Positions 38,251 to 56,468 of a stretch of DNA of 64,000 nt are shown one piece after another (position 1 is the stretch's first letter; every line of letters starts with the position of its first letter). A program made the position numbers and the translations under genes. The DNA is taken from NCBI RefSeq assembly GCF_037975245.1, contig NC_092570.1:1817501-1881500 (forward strand), written 5' to 3'. Below the pieces are notes generated by a model. It was not told the origin of the DNA. It did no database searches and saw nothing but the letters and a program-made list of their open reading frames with translations. The stretch comes from Apostichopus japonicus. Lineage: Eukaryota; Echinodermata; Holothuroidea; Aspidochirotida; Stichopodidae.

Positions 38251-39200
38251 GCCTAACCTAGTCTAGCCTAACCCTAGTGACACTATAAGTAACAGAAGGC
38301 ACAATTAATCGCACAACTGGTACTGATTGATATAATACAAAGTCAGAGGTTGAATAACAACTATGTAAAGCATGCATATCATAAGAAATAGCAGGATAAT
38401 TATCAATTATTGTTTTAATTTATCACAGGTGTATTGATAAGTATCTTTTATCTCACATTTGTTAAATAATGGTTAACTGGATGATAAATCTCTCACAACA
38501 TGTCGTTGAACTGTTCCTGTCAGACACTTGTGTTGAGGTAGTATCTATCTGATAGAATCATCAACACACTCGAGATCCAACATGCTATGGCACAAGTTTT
38601 CCTCCACCCATTTCATAGCAAACGTTGAGCTAAAGGTATTAAAGGGAACTGGGAAATATAGGTTACATATAATCAATCACAACTCGAGTTTTGAAAAAGA
38701 TATTGAGATTGGATTTTCAACTAAAATAGGTGAAATATTTCTCTTCAAGAATAGTGTGATATTGTCTGCCAAATGGGCATATATCCCATAAAAGGTCAAC
38801 AGGATTGCCTCAACACTCTACTAAAAAAAGGAGCTGAACATAAGCTATTAATAGTGGGCGTACCTTAGACTTCCAAATTATTTCAAACAGTGATCACTGT
38901 TCATTCTATCAATGAACTCCTGTGGATGATTTGGATGGGGAAAAAAACATATGCTGAAGGTAAAATATCACCTACAATCTGTGGGTTTTTAGAAAAAAAG
39001 TGGCAAATGTCATGTAAGCTCATTTAGTTATGTTATCTGTTTGCTCGTCGGATAAATCTTTACCATTCGCATTATTGATTGTCCGTAAGTTCGTGGTCTT
39101 CCCGTTATCAGCAAGTCCTGATGACATTCATGGAATCTGAACTTTTCAGTCCATTGTCATAATGTTGTCAATTGCTTGCAAACTTGATGTCACGTGGTCG

Positions 39201-39202
<2 letters not shown>
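38251..39202. other. intergenic, nothing recognised
   Basis: AT-rich, no gene. A 69-codon plus-strand frame at 38582-38791 has no recognisable family. Confidence 0.4.

Positions 39203-39282
<80 letters not shown>
39203..39282. repeat. (TA)n microsatellite
   Basis: Forty uninterrupted TA units just before the 300-bp repeat array. Confidence 0.97.
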
Positions 39283-39286
<4 letters not shown>

Positions 39287-39629
39287 CGTGTCTAATATGT
39301 AATATTATTTGAATATTATATGAATAAATTAAACTTCTCAGTTTAAGGAACGAGTAGATTGAAGATTGCATAAAACGTTAAAGACAGCCCAAAAAAATGG
39401 AAACACGATATGAACTTCTATATAAACGATATAAACTTCAGAAGCTTGCGACTGAAACACAATTCATCACGTTAATATAGCGGAACAACAACGTTCTTAT
39501 TGTTTCGTGTTCGATTTTTTATATTGATGAGATCTTTACGAAAATAAGATATTCCATTTTTTTATTTTTTTTGTCTTTTTTATTTTTATTCATAGCTCAT
39601 TCAGACAACTTACTTTATACAGGAGCGAT

Positions 39630-39872
39630 TTAGACGCTATATAACACAATATGAAAATGCGATCTATACGAAAACAAGAAATTGCATTTTTTAAATGCAT
39701 TATATAAAGTAGTATAGGAATTGGGTGAATGAAAATAAGGCTTATGTAAATATTCTTCTAGTTGAAGCATACATTTAAGTCTAAATAAAAGTTCGTTTAA
39801 ATTAGGAATTTCTTCTTGAACTATCTTTTCCAGTTCAAATCCATCGCAATCGTTTTTTTGATATTTATCCAT
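39630..39872 (-). CDS. unknown repeat-unit reading frame (type A), 80 codons
   Basis: First and longest frame in the array, starting MDKYQKNDCDGFELEKIVQE. The peptide is acidic and leucine-rich and probably helical. No signal peptide, membrane segment or known domain is visible. Type-A relatives lie at 40266-40460 and 41781-41975, and type-B at 41180-41389. It could be a small gene amplified in tandem, a decayed exon array, or a satellite that happens to be open. Nothing shows transcription. Confidence 0.25.
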   Translation of the reverse strand: MDKYQKNDCDGFELEKIVQEEIPNLNELLFRLKCMLQLEEYLHKPYFHSPNSYTTLYNAFKKCNFLFSYRSHFHIVLYSV

Positions 39873-41179
39873 AGCTCATGCGGACAACTTAAAGGACCAA
39901 TTTAGACGCTATATAACATAATATGAAAATAATATATACATTTGATGCGATCTTTACGAAAACAAGAAATTGCATTTTTTAAATGCATTATGTAAAGTAG
40001 TATAGGAAATGGGTGCATGAAATTTATACTTTTCTAAATATTCTTCTAGTTGAAGCATACATCGAAATAAAAATTCGTTTCAATTAGGAATTTCTACTTC
40101 AACTTTCTTCTCCGGATCGAACCCATCACAATTTTTTTTTTTTGTCTTCTTCTTCTTTTTCATTCATAGCTCATACAGACAACTTACTTTACCTTACTTT
40201 ACACAGGACCGATTTAGACGCTATATAACATAATATGAAAATAATGTATACATTTGATGCGATCTTTACGAAAACAAGAAATTGCATTTTTTAAATGCAT
40301 TATATAAAGTAGAATAGGAATTGGGTGCATGAAAATAAGACTTTTGTAAATATTCTTCTAGTTGAAGCATACATTTAAATCTAAATAAAAGTTCGTTTAA
40401 ATTAGGAATTTCTTCTTGAACTATCTTTTCCAGTTCAAATCCATCGCAATTTTTTTTCATTTTTTATAATTTTGATATTTATCCATAGATCATGCGGACA
40501 ACTTACTTCACACAGGATCGATTTAGAAGCTGAACAACATATTCTGAAAATAGTATATACAATTGATGAGATCTTTACGAAAATAAGAAAGTGCATTTTT
40601 TAATGCATTATGTAAAGTAGTATAGGAAATGGGTGCATGAAATTTATACTTTTCTAAATATTCTTCTAGTTGAAGCATACATCGAAATAAAAATTCGTTT
40701 AAATTAGGAATTTCTACTTCAACTTTCTTCTTTAGTTCGAACCCATCACAATTTTTTATGTCTCCTTTTTTTTAATTCATAGCTCATGCGGACAAATTAC
40801 TTTACACAGGACCGATTTAGACGCTATATAACATAATATGAAAATAATATATACATTTGATGCGATCTATACAAAAATAAGAAATTGCATTTTTTAAATG
40901 CATTATGTAAAATAGTATAGGAATTGGGTGCATGAAAATAAGACTTTTGTAAATATTCTTCTAGTTGAAGCACATATTGAAATCTAAATTAAAGTTCGTT
41001 TAAATTAGGAATTTCTTCTTGAACTATCTTTTCCAGTTCAAATCCATCGCAATTTTTTTCATTTTTTTTTTAATTTTTGATGTTTATTCATAGCTCATGC
41101 GGACAACTTATTTTACACAGGATCGATTTAGACGCTGAATAACATAATACAAAATAATATAAATATTTGATGAGATCTT

Positions 41180-41389
41180 TTACGAAAATAAGATATGGCA
41201 TTTTTTAAATGCATTATGTAAAGTAGTAAAGGGAATGGGTGCATGTAATTTAAACTTTTGTAAATATTCTTCTAGTTGAAGCATACATCGAAATAAACTT
41301 TCATTTAAATTAGGAATTTCTACTTCAACTTTCTTCTTCAGTTCGAACCCATCACAATTTTTTATGTCTCCTTTTTTTTCATAGCTCAT
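41180..41389 (-). CDS. unknown repeat-unit reading frame (type B), 69 codons
   Basis: The frame starts with ATG (MSYEKKGDIKNCDGFELKKK) and stays open for the whole unit. Compared with type A it lacks two residues (LFRCM against LFRFKCM), a 6-nt in-frame difference. Most other changes between the types are conservative. A sibling type-B unit at about 39980-40140 has an in-frame stop where this one has Leu, so not all copies are intact. Function unknown. Confidence 0.25.
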   Translation of the reverse strand: MSYEKKGDIKNCDGFELKKKVEVEIPNLNESLFRCMLQLEEYLQKFKLHAPIPFTTLHNAFKKCHILFS

Positions 41390-43049
41390 ACGAACAATTT
41401 ACTTTACACAGGACCGATTTAGACGCTATATAACATAATATGAAAATAATATATACATTTGATGCGATCTTTACGAAAACAAGAAATTGCATTTTTTAAA
41501 TGCATTATGTAAAGTAGTATAGGAAATGGGTGCATGAAATTTATACTTTTCTAAATATTCTTCTAGTTGAAGCATACATCGAAATAAAAATTCGTTTCAA
41601 TTAGGAATTTCTACTTCAACTTTCTTCTCCGGATCGAACCCATCACAATTTTTTTTTTGTCTTCTTCTTCTTTTTCATTCATAGCTCATACAGACAACTT
41701 ACTTTACCTTACTTTACACAGGACCGATTTAGACGCTATATAACATAATATGAAAATAATGTATACATTTGATGCGATCTTTACGAAAACAAGAAATTGC
41801 ATTTTTTAAATGCATTATATAAAATAGAATAGGAATTGGGTGCATGAAAATAAGACTTTTGTAAATATTCTTCTAGTTGAAGTATACATTTAAATCTAAA
41901 TAAAAGTTCGTTTAAATTAGGAATTTCTTCTTGAACTATCTTTTCCAGTTCAAATCCATCGCAATTTTTTTTCATTTTTTATAATTTTGATATTTATCCA
42001 TAGATCATGCGGACAACTTACTTCACACAGGATCGATTTAGAAGCTGAACAACATATTCTGAAAATAGTATATACAATTGATGAGATCTTTACGAAAATA
42101 AGAAAGTGCATTTTTTAATGCATTATGTAAAGTAGTATAGGAAATGGGTGCATGAAATTTATACTTTTCTAAATATTCTTCTAGTTGAAGCATACATCGA
42201 AATAAAAATTCGTTTAAATTAGGAATTTCTACTTCAACTTTCTTCTTTAGTTCGAACCCATCACAATTTTTTATGTCTCCTTTTTTTTAATTCATAGCTC
42301 ATGCGGACAAATTACTTTACACAGGACCGATTTAGACGCTATATAACATAATATGAAAATAATATATACATTTGATGCGATCTATACAAAAATAAGAAAT
42401 TGCATTTTTTAAATGCATTATGTAAAATAGTATAGGAATTGGGTGCATGAAAATAAGACTTTTGTTAATATTCTTCTGGTTGAAGCATACATTTAAATCT
42501 AAATAAAACTTCGTTTAAATTAGGAATTTAAATTAGGAACTATCTTTTCCAGTTCAAATCCATCGCAATTGTTTTGTTTCTTTGTTTTTTATTTTTATTT
42601 ATCCATAACTCATGTGGACAACTTACTTTACACAGGATCGATTAAGACGCTGAATAACATAATCTGAAAATAGTATATACAATTGATGAGATCTTTACGA
42701 AAATAAGAAAGTGCATTTTTTAAATGCATTATGTAAAGTAGTATAGGAAATGGGTGCATGAAATTTATACTTTTTAAATATTCTTCTACTTGAAGCATAC
42801 ATTTAAATCTAAATAAAAATTCGTTTAAATAAGGAATTTCTTCTTGAACTTTCTTCTTAAAAATATAATATTTTAGGTTAAAAATCGGAAAGTTGTATCC
42901 GAAATAAATATCCTGCTTTGAAAAGTAAATTGTTCACCAAGCACAGATAGTTCGACATCTAAAATACATGAATTCCTTTAATTACAATCCCAAAGTAATT
43001 GATTAATAGTTTCTTCATCCTCCTCACCAAAGGTGCACATGGAATGTAT

Positions 43050-44340
43050 GTTTAATATTCATTTGATGAAGCAAACGATTTGTGACCAAATCCTATGAAT
43101 AAAACGACACTGAAAAATGTTAATCTTATTTTCTCTTAATGACTCAAAAGGACTGAAAAAGGACCATTCTCCATTGATCCTCATGACATTGAAAAGAGGT
43201 TTCCCATATAAGACAAGTGGTCGGATTTGTAGAGACATTCTTGACCACCTCCTTATAAAAGGCACGGGACATACGCGGAACACTGAATAACCTGTGATAC
43301 AAAGTGTCATCTTTAAGAGGAACAATATTCACGTTAACCAACGTTTTCCAGTAAGAGGGGATAGCGTCCAACAGACCAAATTAAAGGGTGGAAAAGGAAC
43401 CAAGTAAATTCAATTGATTTCAAAAAGTAAGAAATTAAGGACCTTAGATTGAGAAGGCTCTTAAGCCTTTAAAGTTTAGGTACATAGTTGAGTTGGAAAA
43501 GGTTGTCCCGAACGATGGAAAAATTAATACCGGGCCTAGTAATTGGAACTGATGTCCAATTGAAAGTAAACTCCTCAAGAAAGATAGGTCTTGAGTGTTT
43601 TCTAGGGCCAAGAGGGAAAATATTGGTCTTATCATAATTGATTTCAAGCCTGACACTTTTTCTAGTTCAGTTAAAACCTCAATTAATTCACACGAAGAGT
43701 CACGTGAGTCACCTTGGAAAATACATGTATCATCGGCGTACTGAAAAATCATATATACTACCAAAAATAAACAAGCCTTCAATTAAATTATCACTGATAA
43801 CTTGAAGATTAAAAATCTCAGCACACAGAATACAAAAAAGATAAGGGCTTATTTGGCAACCTTGTCGAACGCCCCGAGAAATCTTAACATTTGAATAAGA
43901 GAAGCCGTTTTAAGATATACAAAATACAAAGTAAGAAATACAAAGTACAGATCCACCTTATAATGTCATCATTGAATTTGAAATAGTGTGAGCACTCCCA
44001 AATAAAGTCTGTCAAGTGCCAAAATCAATATTCAAGAGGACACCTGGAATAGTGTTGTTATCGTAATAATAGTGTCGAGAATGCAGTGAATATTTTCACC
44101 AATAAATCTGTTCTTAATGAAGCCAGTCTGGTTTACGTCAATTAACATCTGTATTACATGCTTTATTCTCAACGCAACTACTTTTGAAGCAACTTTAAAA
44201 TCTACATTTATTAGGGAAATAGGGCGCTAATTCTTGACAAATCAATGGTCCTTGCCTGGTTTGGGGAATTAATGTTATGATACTTGTCTAGTCCTATGTT
44301 TGATACGGTATAACGTCATGAATTTTTTCTTCATCTAGAG
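43050..44340 (-). mobile_element. decayed L1/Tx1-like LINE, reverse-transcriptase region
   Basis: In order along the minus strand: PKPGKDH, then RPISLINVDFKVASKVVALR with a stop in place of the usual Trp before RPIS (about 44200). Next come QTGFIKNRFIGENIHCI (about 44130-44080), GVRQGCQISPYLFCILCAEI (about 43880-43820) and the YADD catalytic box QYADDTCIF (about 43745). Downstream are WKTLVNVNIVPLKDD and LRENKINIFQCRFIHRIW. This matches reverse-transcriptase motifs and the post-RT region of L1/Tx1-type ORF2. Stops and frame changes make it non-functional, and the endonuclease part is missing. Clade assignment is tentative. Confidence 0.85.
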
Positions 44341-44442
44341 TGTAGGCCTACATTACATGGAAAAGATTAGGGATCTGGGGAGGGTGTATCATTCTTCTTT
44401 TCATGTCAAACTTTGTTTAGACTGTGTAGACAGAGAGTGTGA

Positions 44443-45522
44443 TTAGACAACATGACTAAGTTCTATGTCTCCATGTTCTAGTTTTTGGTCTCTTCCTGTA
44501 CAACAATTCAATGTACTTTTCAGAGCACTTCGATAACGAGAACCAAAAATGTTGTAAATAACTGGATTAATACCAGAATTGAACAATGAAGGGAAAACTA
44601 TTAGGAATAAATAAACTTTCCACGATAAACCACCGTCATCAAGTTTTACTATTATTGCAAGTAAGATAGCGATATCTTGACATAGCACTAAAAATATGAA
44701 CACAGCAGAATTTACCAATACCATTATGGTCAGATTCCGCTGTAGTTCATGATTTCGTTTCCGGATATTATCACAGTCACTGATGTTTTGATTCTCATTA
44801 AATACTTTGATGATTTTAGTGTAGAGTATTACAACAATTAATAAGGTAATTAAATCTGAGGAGATGAAAATATAACTGGATGGTGGTATTCCGTATATTT
44901 CCCCAATGCCATCTAGCCCGAAAACTAATGGATAAGAGGCAAATAGGAAAACAAAAAGAAGACCAACAAAAGCAACAGAAATTCCAATCGCAGTCAAACA
45001 ACATCGCCGCTTTAGATTTGGAACTGAACCTATGTGTTCCAACGGTTTACAAATAGCCTTATAACGTTCATACGCAATCAATATAACAAGGCATAGACTT
45101 ATATATTGCAAAGAACTCCAACATAGTGACAGCAGTACAGCAGACCATGGCGTGACAATTGGATCACTATATTTCAGGACTAAAATGAGTTGTAAAATCG
45201 AAAATACGAGAAAGAGAAATGATGTAATCAAATCAACAACTGACAATGCTACTAGGTAAATGCTCATTGCAGATTTTCGTAACATTGGATGTCTCTTAAC
45301 TGTAATCAAAAACAATACATTTGTTGTTATTGCAAAAAGACTTAAAATCAATAAAATAAAGAATGGCCATTTCGTTAGAGTAAATCCATACAATAAAATG
45401 CCTCTGTCATACTCATTCTCGTATGTTGAGTTGATACGGCGATCGTGAAAGGACTCATAACTATCTGGGTATACTACAGTGTAATAAGAATATACCAGAT
45501 ATGATGATGTGAAAGAATCCAT
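44443..45522 (-). CDS. class A (rhodopsin-like) G-protein-coupled receptor, orphan
   Basis: Intact single-exon frame of 359 residues with seven hydrophobic segments: about 52-75, 84-112, 128-151, 175-200, 215-240, 263-291 and 303-325. Class A marks are N68 in TM1, D97 in TM2, E-R-Y at 152-154 after TM3 (the DRY position) and NPVIY at 319-323 in TM7. C340/C341 after TM7 may be palmitoylated. N31 lies in an N-S-T glycosylation site. Two usual features are missing: no Cys at the top of TM3 (Ala at the 3.25 position) nor in the second extracellular loop, and no CWxP in TM6. The Tyr- and Asp-rich N-terminus is short. The ligand cannot be predicted. It resembles lineage-specific invertebrate receptor expansions. 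A LINE lies about 100 bp beyond its stop. Confidence 0.9.
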   Translation of the reverse strand: MDSFTSSYLVYSYYTVVYPDSYESFHDRRINSTYENEYDRGILLYGFTLTKWPFFILLILSLFAITTNVLFLITVKRHPMLRKSAMSIYLVALSVVDLITSFLFLVFSILQLILVLKYSDPIVTPWSAVLLSLCWSSLQYISLCLVILIAYERYKAICKPLEHIGSVPNLKRRCCLTAIGISVAFVGLLFVFLFASYPLVFGLDGIGEIYGIPPSSYIFISSDLITLLIVVILYTKIIKVFNENQNISDCDNIRKRNHELQRNLTIMVLVNSAVFIFLVLCQDIAILLAIIVKLDDGGLSWKVYLFLIVFPSLFNSGINPVIYNIFGSRYRSALKSTLNCCTGRDQKLEHGDIELSHVV

Positions 45523-48423
45523 TTCAGTTCATGTTCAAGTCAATTCTTCCAGTTCTTACTATAATAATCTGTTTGTATATTTGAACTTTTTAAGTCATTT
45601 GAATGTGGTAAACTACGTTGTGACAATGATTGATACTTAATTATCGCTATATATTTTCTTCTTTGTCAATTTTATTGTTTTGGTTCCACTGAATACCAAT
45701 AAATAATCCTTAATACCAATGATGCTATGTGACACAAATCCTAGACAAGATAACAGGATCAAAAGCTGAGGATATCAAAGATATCATATAGAAAAAAAAA
45801 TATCCCTGTCAAGCAGTAGACGGTTAATATGAACTTATAATTGAAATAGTATCATTAAATGATGAAGCCCTAATTGTGATATGTACTCATATCAATTACG
45901 CACAATAATTGGAATATGCACCTTTTTTTACTTAAAGCTTGAAGACGAATGAAGTTCATCGAAGATCGCATTTCAGTCAACTGTTCCCGTGAAATTAAAC
46001 ATCGAGTAAAGGCTATGCACATCATTCATGAAATGTCTTCTGTCTGCCAAAGCGTCTTACCCACTCGGAGATAATGCTGCAGATGTCGAATTCGGAAACA
46101 TGCTCAACATGATTGTCATATTTATTCATGTAAATTCGTAAATGAGGATGGATTTATGGTTCTGATTTGCAGTAGACTTCCATCAAGCAAATATGAAGTA
46201 GGCCATGTAGCTTAGTGCAAAACCATAGGATAAGGCTGTACGACAGGGGAGCAAGCTTTTTTTTCACTAATCGGCGAAGTGTTTCCATTAAATAAAATTG
46301 ATCATGACATTGTCCTACTTTTGCCGCGTTTCTTGAAATGTCCTATCTGCAAATGTCTTTCGCTGTACTATGAGGCAGCCTGTTAACTGGAAGAGAGAAT
46401 CGTCACAACGCACACTTCTCATCACATTGGTGATCAAACAAGCATATCACGTATATCAGTTAGCGTTCATAATGAAGAACATCGGAGACAGTCACGAAAT
46501 GCATGAATAGTTTACATGGTCCACAACAAGACTGTGGTTATGTGAATTAACGAAATGTACTCGCATGTAACGTTAAACGTAATCAGCAAGATATATTGCC
46601 TGATGTGTCCGAATATATAGACAAACTCGAATTACTCACTGGTTCATAACATAAATCCGTTCGTAGAAGAGAGATAAATTTGTGTAACTTCGTCATACCC
46701 AAAAAACACTTGCCGGATGAAAGCTGTTGATGAAACCTTTAGTATATGCATATGTGAGGGGCGGTGGTGCAATCCATATTTATAAACTCTCCTTATAACA
46801 AATATTCTGACCTTTGACCCGACAATTTGCCTGTATCTACGCGCGTTTTACGGTGAACTCTATGGTTTATCTGAAATATCACTCACTCAAACAATGGTCC
46901 CTATTGTTTTGATATGAAGCACCACCTTCAGTTATACAGCTATTGTTAATTATTTTTGGTTTCGATGAAAATCGTAACCTAAGCATTCAAGCAGACGGAT
47001 CATGGGATGGGTGTGTGTTGAATCCTGTTAATTGTGAGGTTAAATCTCATTTGAGGTCACCAGATGTGCACACTCTGAAAATCCTTTTACATGATATCTA
47101 ACTATGGGAAAAATGGTGGTTCGGACCATTTCTATTGTAACAGCTAGTTCTGGTTACTAACAAGCAGACGTATACTGCATTGAAGTTCATCGAAACCTCA
47201 ATGCATTTTGCATTCTAGTTGGTTTCGATGATAATCGTAGCCTATGCAGTCACGCAGGCGGATGAGTATGTGCGGGTGTGGGTTTATGGGTGTGTGTGTG
47301 CGTGCGTTTGTTTGTTTTTCTATCTGACCAGAACTAAGTACTAGTCAATGTATCTGGCCAGATTGTCCAAACTGAACTGTGTCGTTTTACTGTATAACCT
47401 ACATGTATTAATGTACACTCACTTCCAAAAGGCACGTTTTGTAGACATGCAATCACACCGATATTTTGAGATGTTCACATATTCTAGTGGAATATATATA
47501 TACAGGTTCATTTAAATGAAACATTGTTATGAAACTTTGTGTACTGAGCACTGGTATATGTAAGGTAAAACTGAACTATTTTGTAATGGTGTATTCAAAA
47601 ACTAAGTTTTTATCTCAAACTCTGCATCTCTTTCCAGAGGCAAATACAGATGGAAAGAAACTTAAGTTCGTCAAGAATCTTCCACAGAACAGTCGGTATG
47701 TATGAATAACTTATTTTTAAGGACACTTTACAGTGTACAGAAGATTTTCATGACATGTATGTTACAAATTAAAGACCATAAATTCGTGTGACCAGCAGTA
47801 TACTCTTCTTTGAAAGACCATGGTTTCTGTGATAGGAAGACAATAGGTGATTAATGGTTAATATATGCAATACCAGCTGAGGAGGGAGGGGAGTGGGGGC
47901 AGGATAGTATGAATTAAAAATAAGGCTAATGTACAGTGCTCTTTCTATAATAAGAAAGTTGGAATGGTATCTGGCTAACTGTGTAATCGTATACTGTACA
48001 TCTATGGACACTCAATTCAATGAGATAAATTTGCTAAATTTGCAATCAAACTGATAAGTATTGAATGATGAAGTTTATAGGGTACATTTGGGACACATGG
48101 AATGATAGTGGTTTCAGGACTCAGGAGACGTTGATAGTGGAACTTAGTTGCTACTTAACGCTACATTGTCATAATATAGTCGTTGGAGGGACCATCAAGT
48201 GGGCTTAATGAAATTGAATTTTAACGCCATTTATCTTCTCACTCAGGAAAGAAATATTGAAAAAGTGCATTCCAGTTATGAACTTGTGTTAGTGAGTAGG
48301 TTGTTGCTTTCAGTAACAGAGCTGCTTTCATGTGAGGTAAGGCTGTAGAAATTGGAGCTGACCCAGTGTTTCATCTAAGGACTTCCTAGTGTACTGCCGT
48401 GATTTGAGGCTACAGTGTGCTTA

Positions 48424-48687
48424 CTAAATGCACAAGTGGTAGAGAAGATGGTTAAATTTTGACTGTGTTATCCTTTTGCACAGCCCCTCTGTATTCTCTA
48501 TAAGTCTGTAATAGAGTTCACTTTGAAGACGTAGAATCTTATCATTTCCAGTCAGCAATGTTTTATCAATCAAGTCAACCAGAGCATGTTCTTTTGTTAA
48601 GTTCATATAAGCAATAATAGAACACAATTGGATGGCAAACCATTTATCCATGCATGAATAATTTGTAACGTATTGTAAATATGTCAT
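48424..48687 (-). CDS. hypothetical 87-codon frame or terminal exon
   Basis: The frame starts MTYLQYVTNYSCMDKW and contains a helical, leucine-rich stretch (LVDLIDKTLLTGNDKILRLQ) before a stop. Its composition is more protein-like than that of neighbouring frames. An AG just upstream of the ATG (about 48703) could serve as a splice acceptor. I recognise no family. It could be a relic exon. Confidence 0.22.
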   Translation of the reverse strand: MTYLQYVTNYSCMDKWFAIQLCSIIAYMNLTKEHALVDLIDKTLLTGNDKILRLQSELYYRLIENTEGLCKRITQSKFNHLLYHLCI

Positions 48688-48799
48688 TATATTTGAGGCT
48701 ATACAATTCTTATGTCTTCCGATTAATTGCTGTGTTTCATCTGAGGTACTGATCTAAGTGATGTGTATACGTTAAACTATGTAGTCGCAGTTGATTTAA

Positions 48800-49200
48800 T
48801 TATTGATCCTTAACTGGTTAGAGTTCAAGAATCCTCGTTCAAACTTGGTGGGTAGGTGCCTGACAATGTACTGTTAAACGCGTTACTGGGTGATTGACGA
48901 CGTCATAGATCAAAGGTCAAATACCCCAAAACTGCATGTCGTGCTTGTCAGTTTTTTGGAAAAAGTCATTTAAAACCACAACATATATAGAGAATAATTT
49001 GAAATTGTTTAAAATAGGTACTTAATGTAGTTGTTGAGGTTCGAGGTCAAAGGTCAATAGATCCATTCCGTCATAGAATGAAATGAGATCTGTAACTCCA
49101 TGGATTACCATCTTGTACAAATTTGATATTGCATATGGCTCATACTGCGCGTAAATTTTGAAACTGAAGGAAAGAGGCGAGAACTTTCGTCGCATGTTTC
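48800..49200. repeat. dispersed repeat remnant, copy A
   Basis: It shares phrases such as AACTTGGTGGGTAGGT and the AGGTCAAAGGTCA context with about 59870-60110. It contains a DR1-type AGGTCA direct repeat near 49033-49045. Confidence 0.4.
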
Positions 49201-50062
49201 ACTCGTCGTATACCGATACTTTTACCCGAGAGTGACTTTATGAATGCCCTTGTCAAGACGCCAAAAGACTCGTGAATGAAGAATCATCACAAACCAAGAA
49301 TTAATTGCACCGAATTGTGTTTTATTCATTTATATGAATATGTATTAGGCTAACATGAATTCAAGCTGTAAGTGTTAGATATTAACATTTACTGTACTGC
49401 ACATCATTGTATGTAGTCAGTGTTTACTCTGCGAGGTCAGACATGCGTCACACGTTTGTCTCTTCATCCATGAAATGAATGATATGAAAGTCATCAATAA
49501 CGCATGCAACATAATAGAAGTCAACTTTGTCTCAAAAAATGTTTACTTTCCAAATTCGATTGTAATTTCAATTTAAACGAAAGAATATTAAGGACCTGCT
49601 GAAAAAAATGATTGTGAAATAAAAGTGTGCGTTATCACAAAGTATCACATTGTTTTTCTTTTCTAATCTCTCGTTTAACTACGTGAACGGTTCATATAAA
49701 TTCAAACATGTAGGCCCATAGGTATTTATCATCACCTTAAATTGAAGGAAATTACACATGAAACGGTATCTAATTGATCATTTCTATAGTCAAAACATGA
49801 AAAGATAAGATATGTCGAACATTTTGATAGGTGTTTTACAATGCTTACTTCATATCACATATTTCGAGATACACTGCGCTGAACAAGCGGCTGTTTCATA
49901 ACGTGGCGCTATTCCGTAATAGAACCATGCTCAATACAAACACCGCAATGATGCACCGTACGAAATAAATGTGTAAGTCATGGTAATGATCCCTCTTTAA
50001 ATGAATCTTGCATGCATTTCACTTGCTCACCCACCACCGTGTAACTCAACGCTGTATTGAAC

Positions 50063-56468
<6,406 letters not shown>

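Larger units (their letters stand above)
39527..42865 (-). repeat. tandem array of ~12 units of ~290-313 bp, each with a ~60-residue reading frame
   Basis: The anchor GATCTTTACGAAAA and close variants recurs at about 39530, 39660, 39949, 40258, 40570, 40863, 41172, 41462, 41773, 42085, 42377 and 42692. Each unit shares, on the plus strand, a TGCATTTTTTAAATGCA hairpin, TATTCTTCTAGTTGAAGCA and GGACCGATTTAGACGCTATA. On the minus strand most units read as a related peptide of two alternating types, DGFELEKIVQEEIPNLNELL and DGFELKKKVEVEIPNLNEFL, followed by CMLQLEEYL and NAFKKC. Some units have in-frame stops. A ~1.0-kb part starting near 39946 recurs almost unchanged ~1.5 kb later near 41462, a higher-order duplication. 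I do not recognise the family. Confidence 0.9.
45523..50062. other. intergenic stretch
   Basis: It holds the presumed GPCR promoter and a dispersed repeat at about 48800-49200. An 87-codon minus-strand frame at 48424-48687 is listed separately. Nothing else is recognised. Confidence 0.45.
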
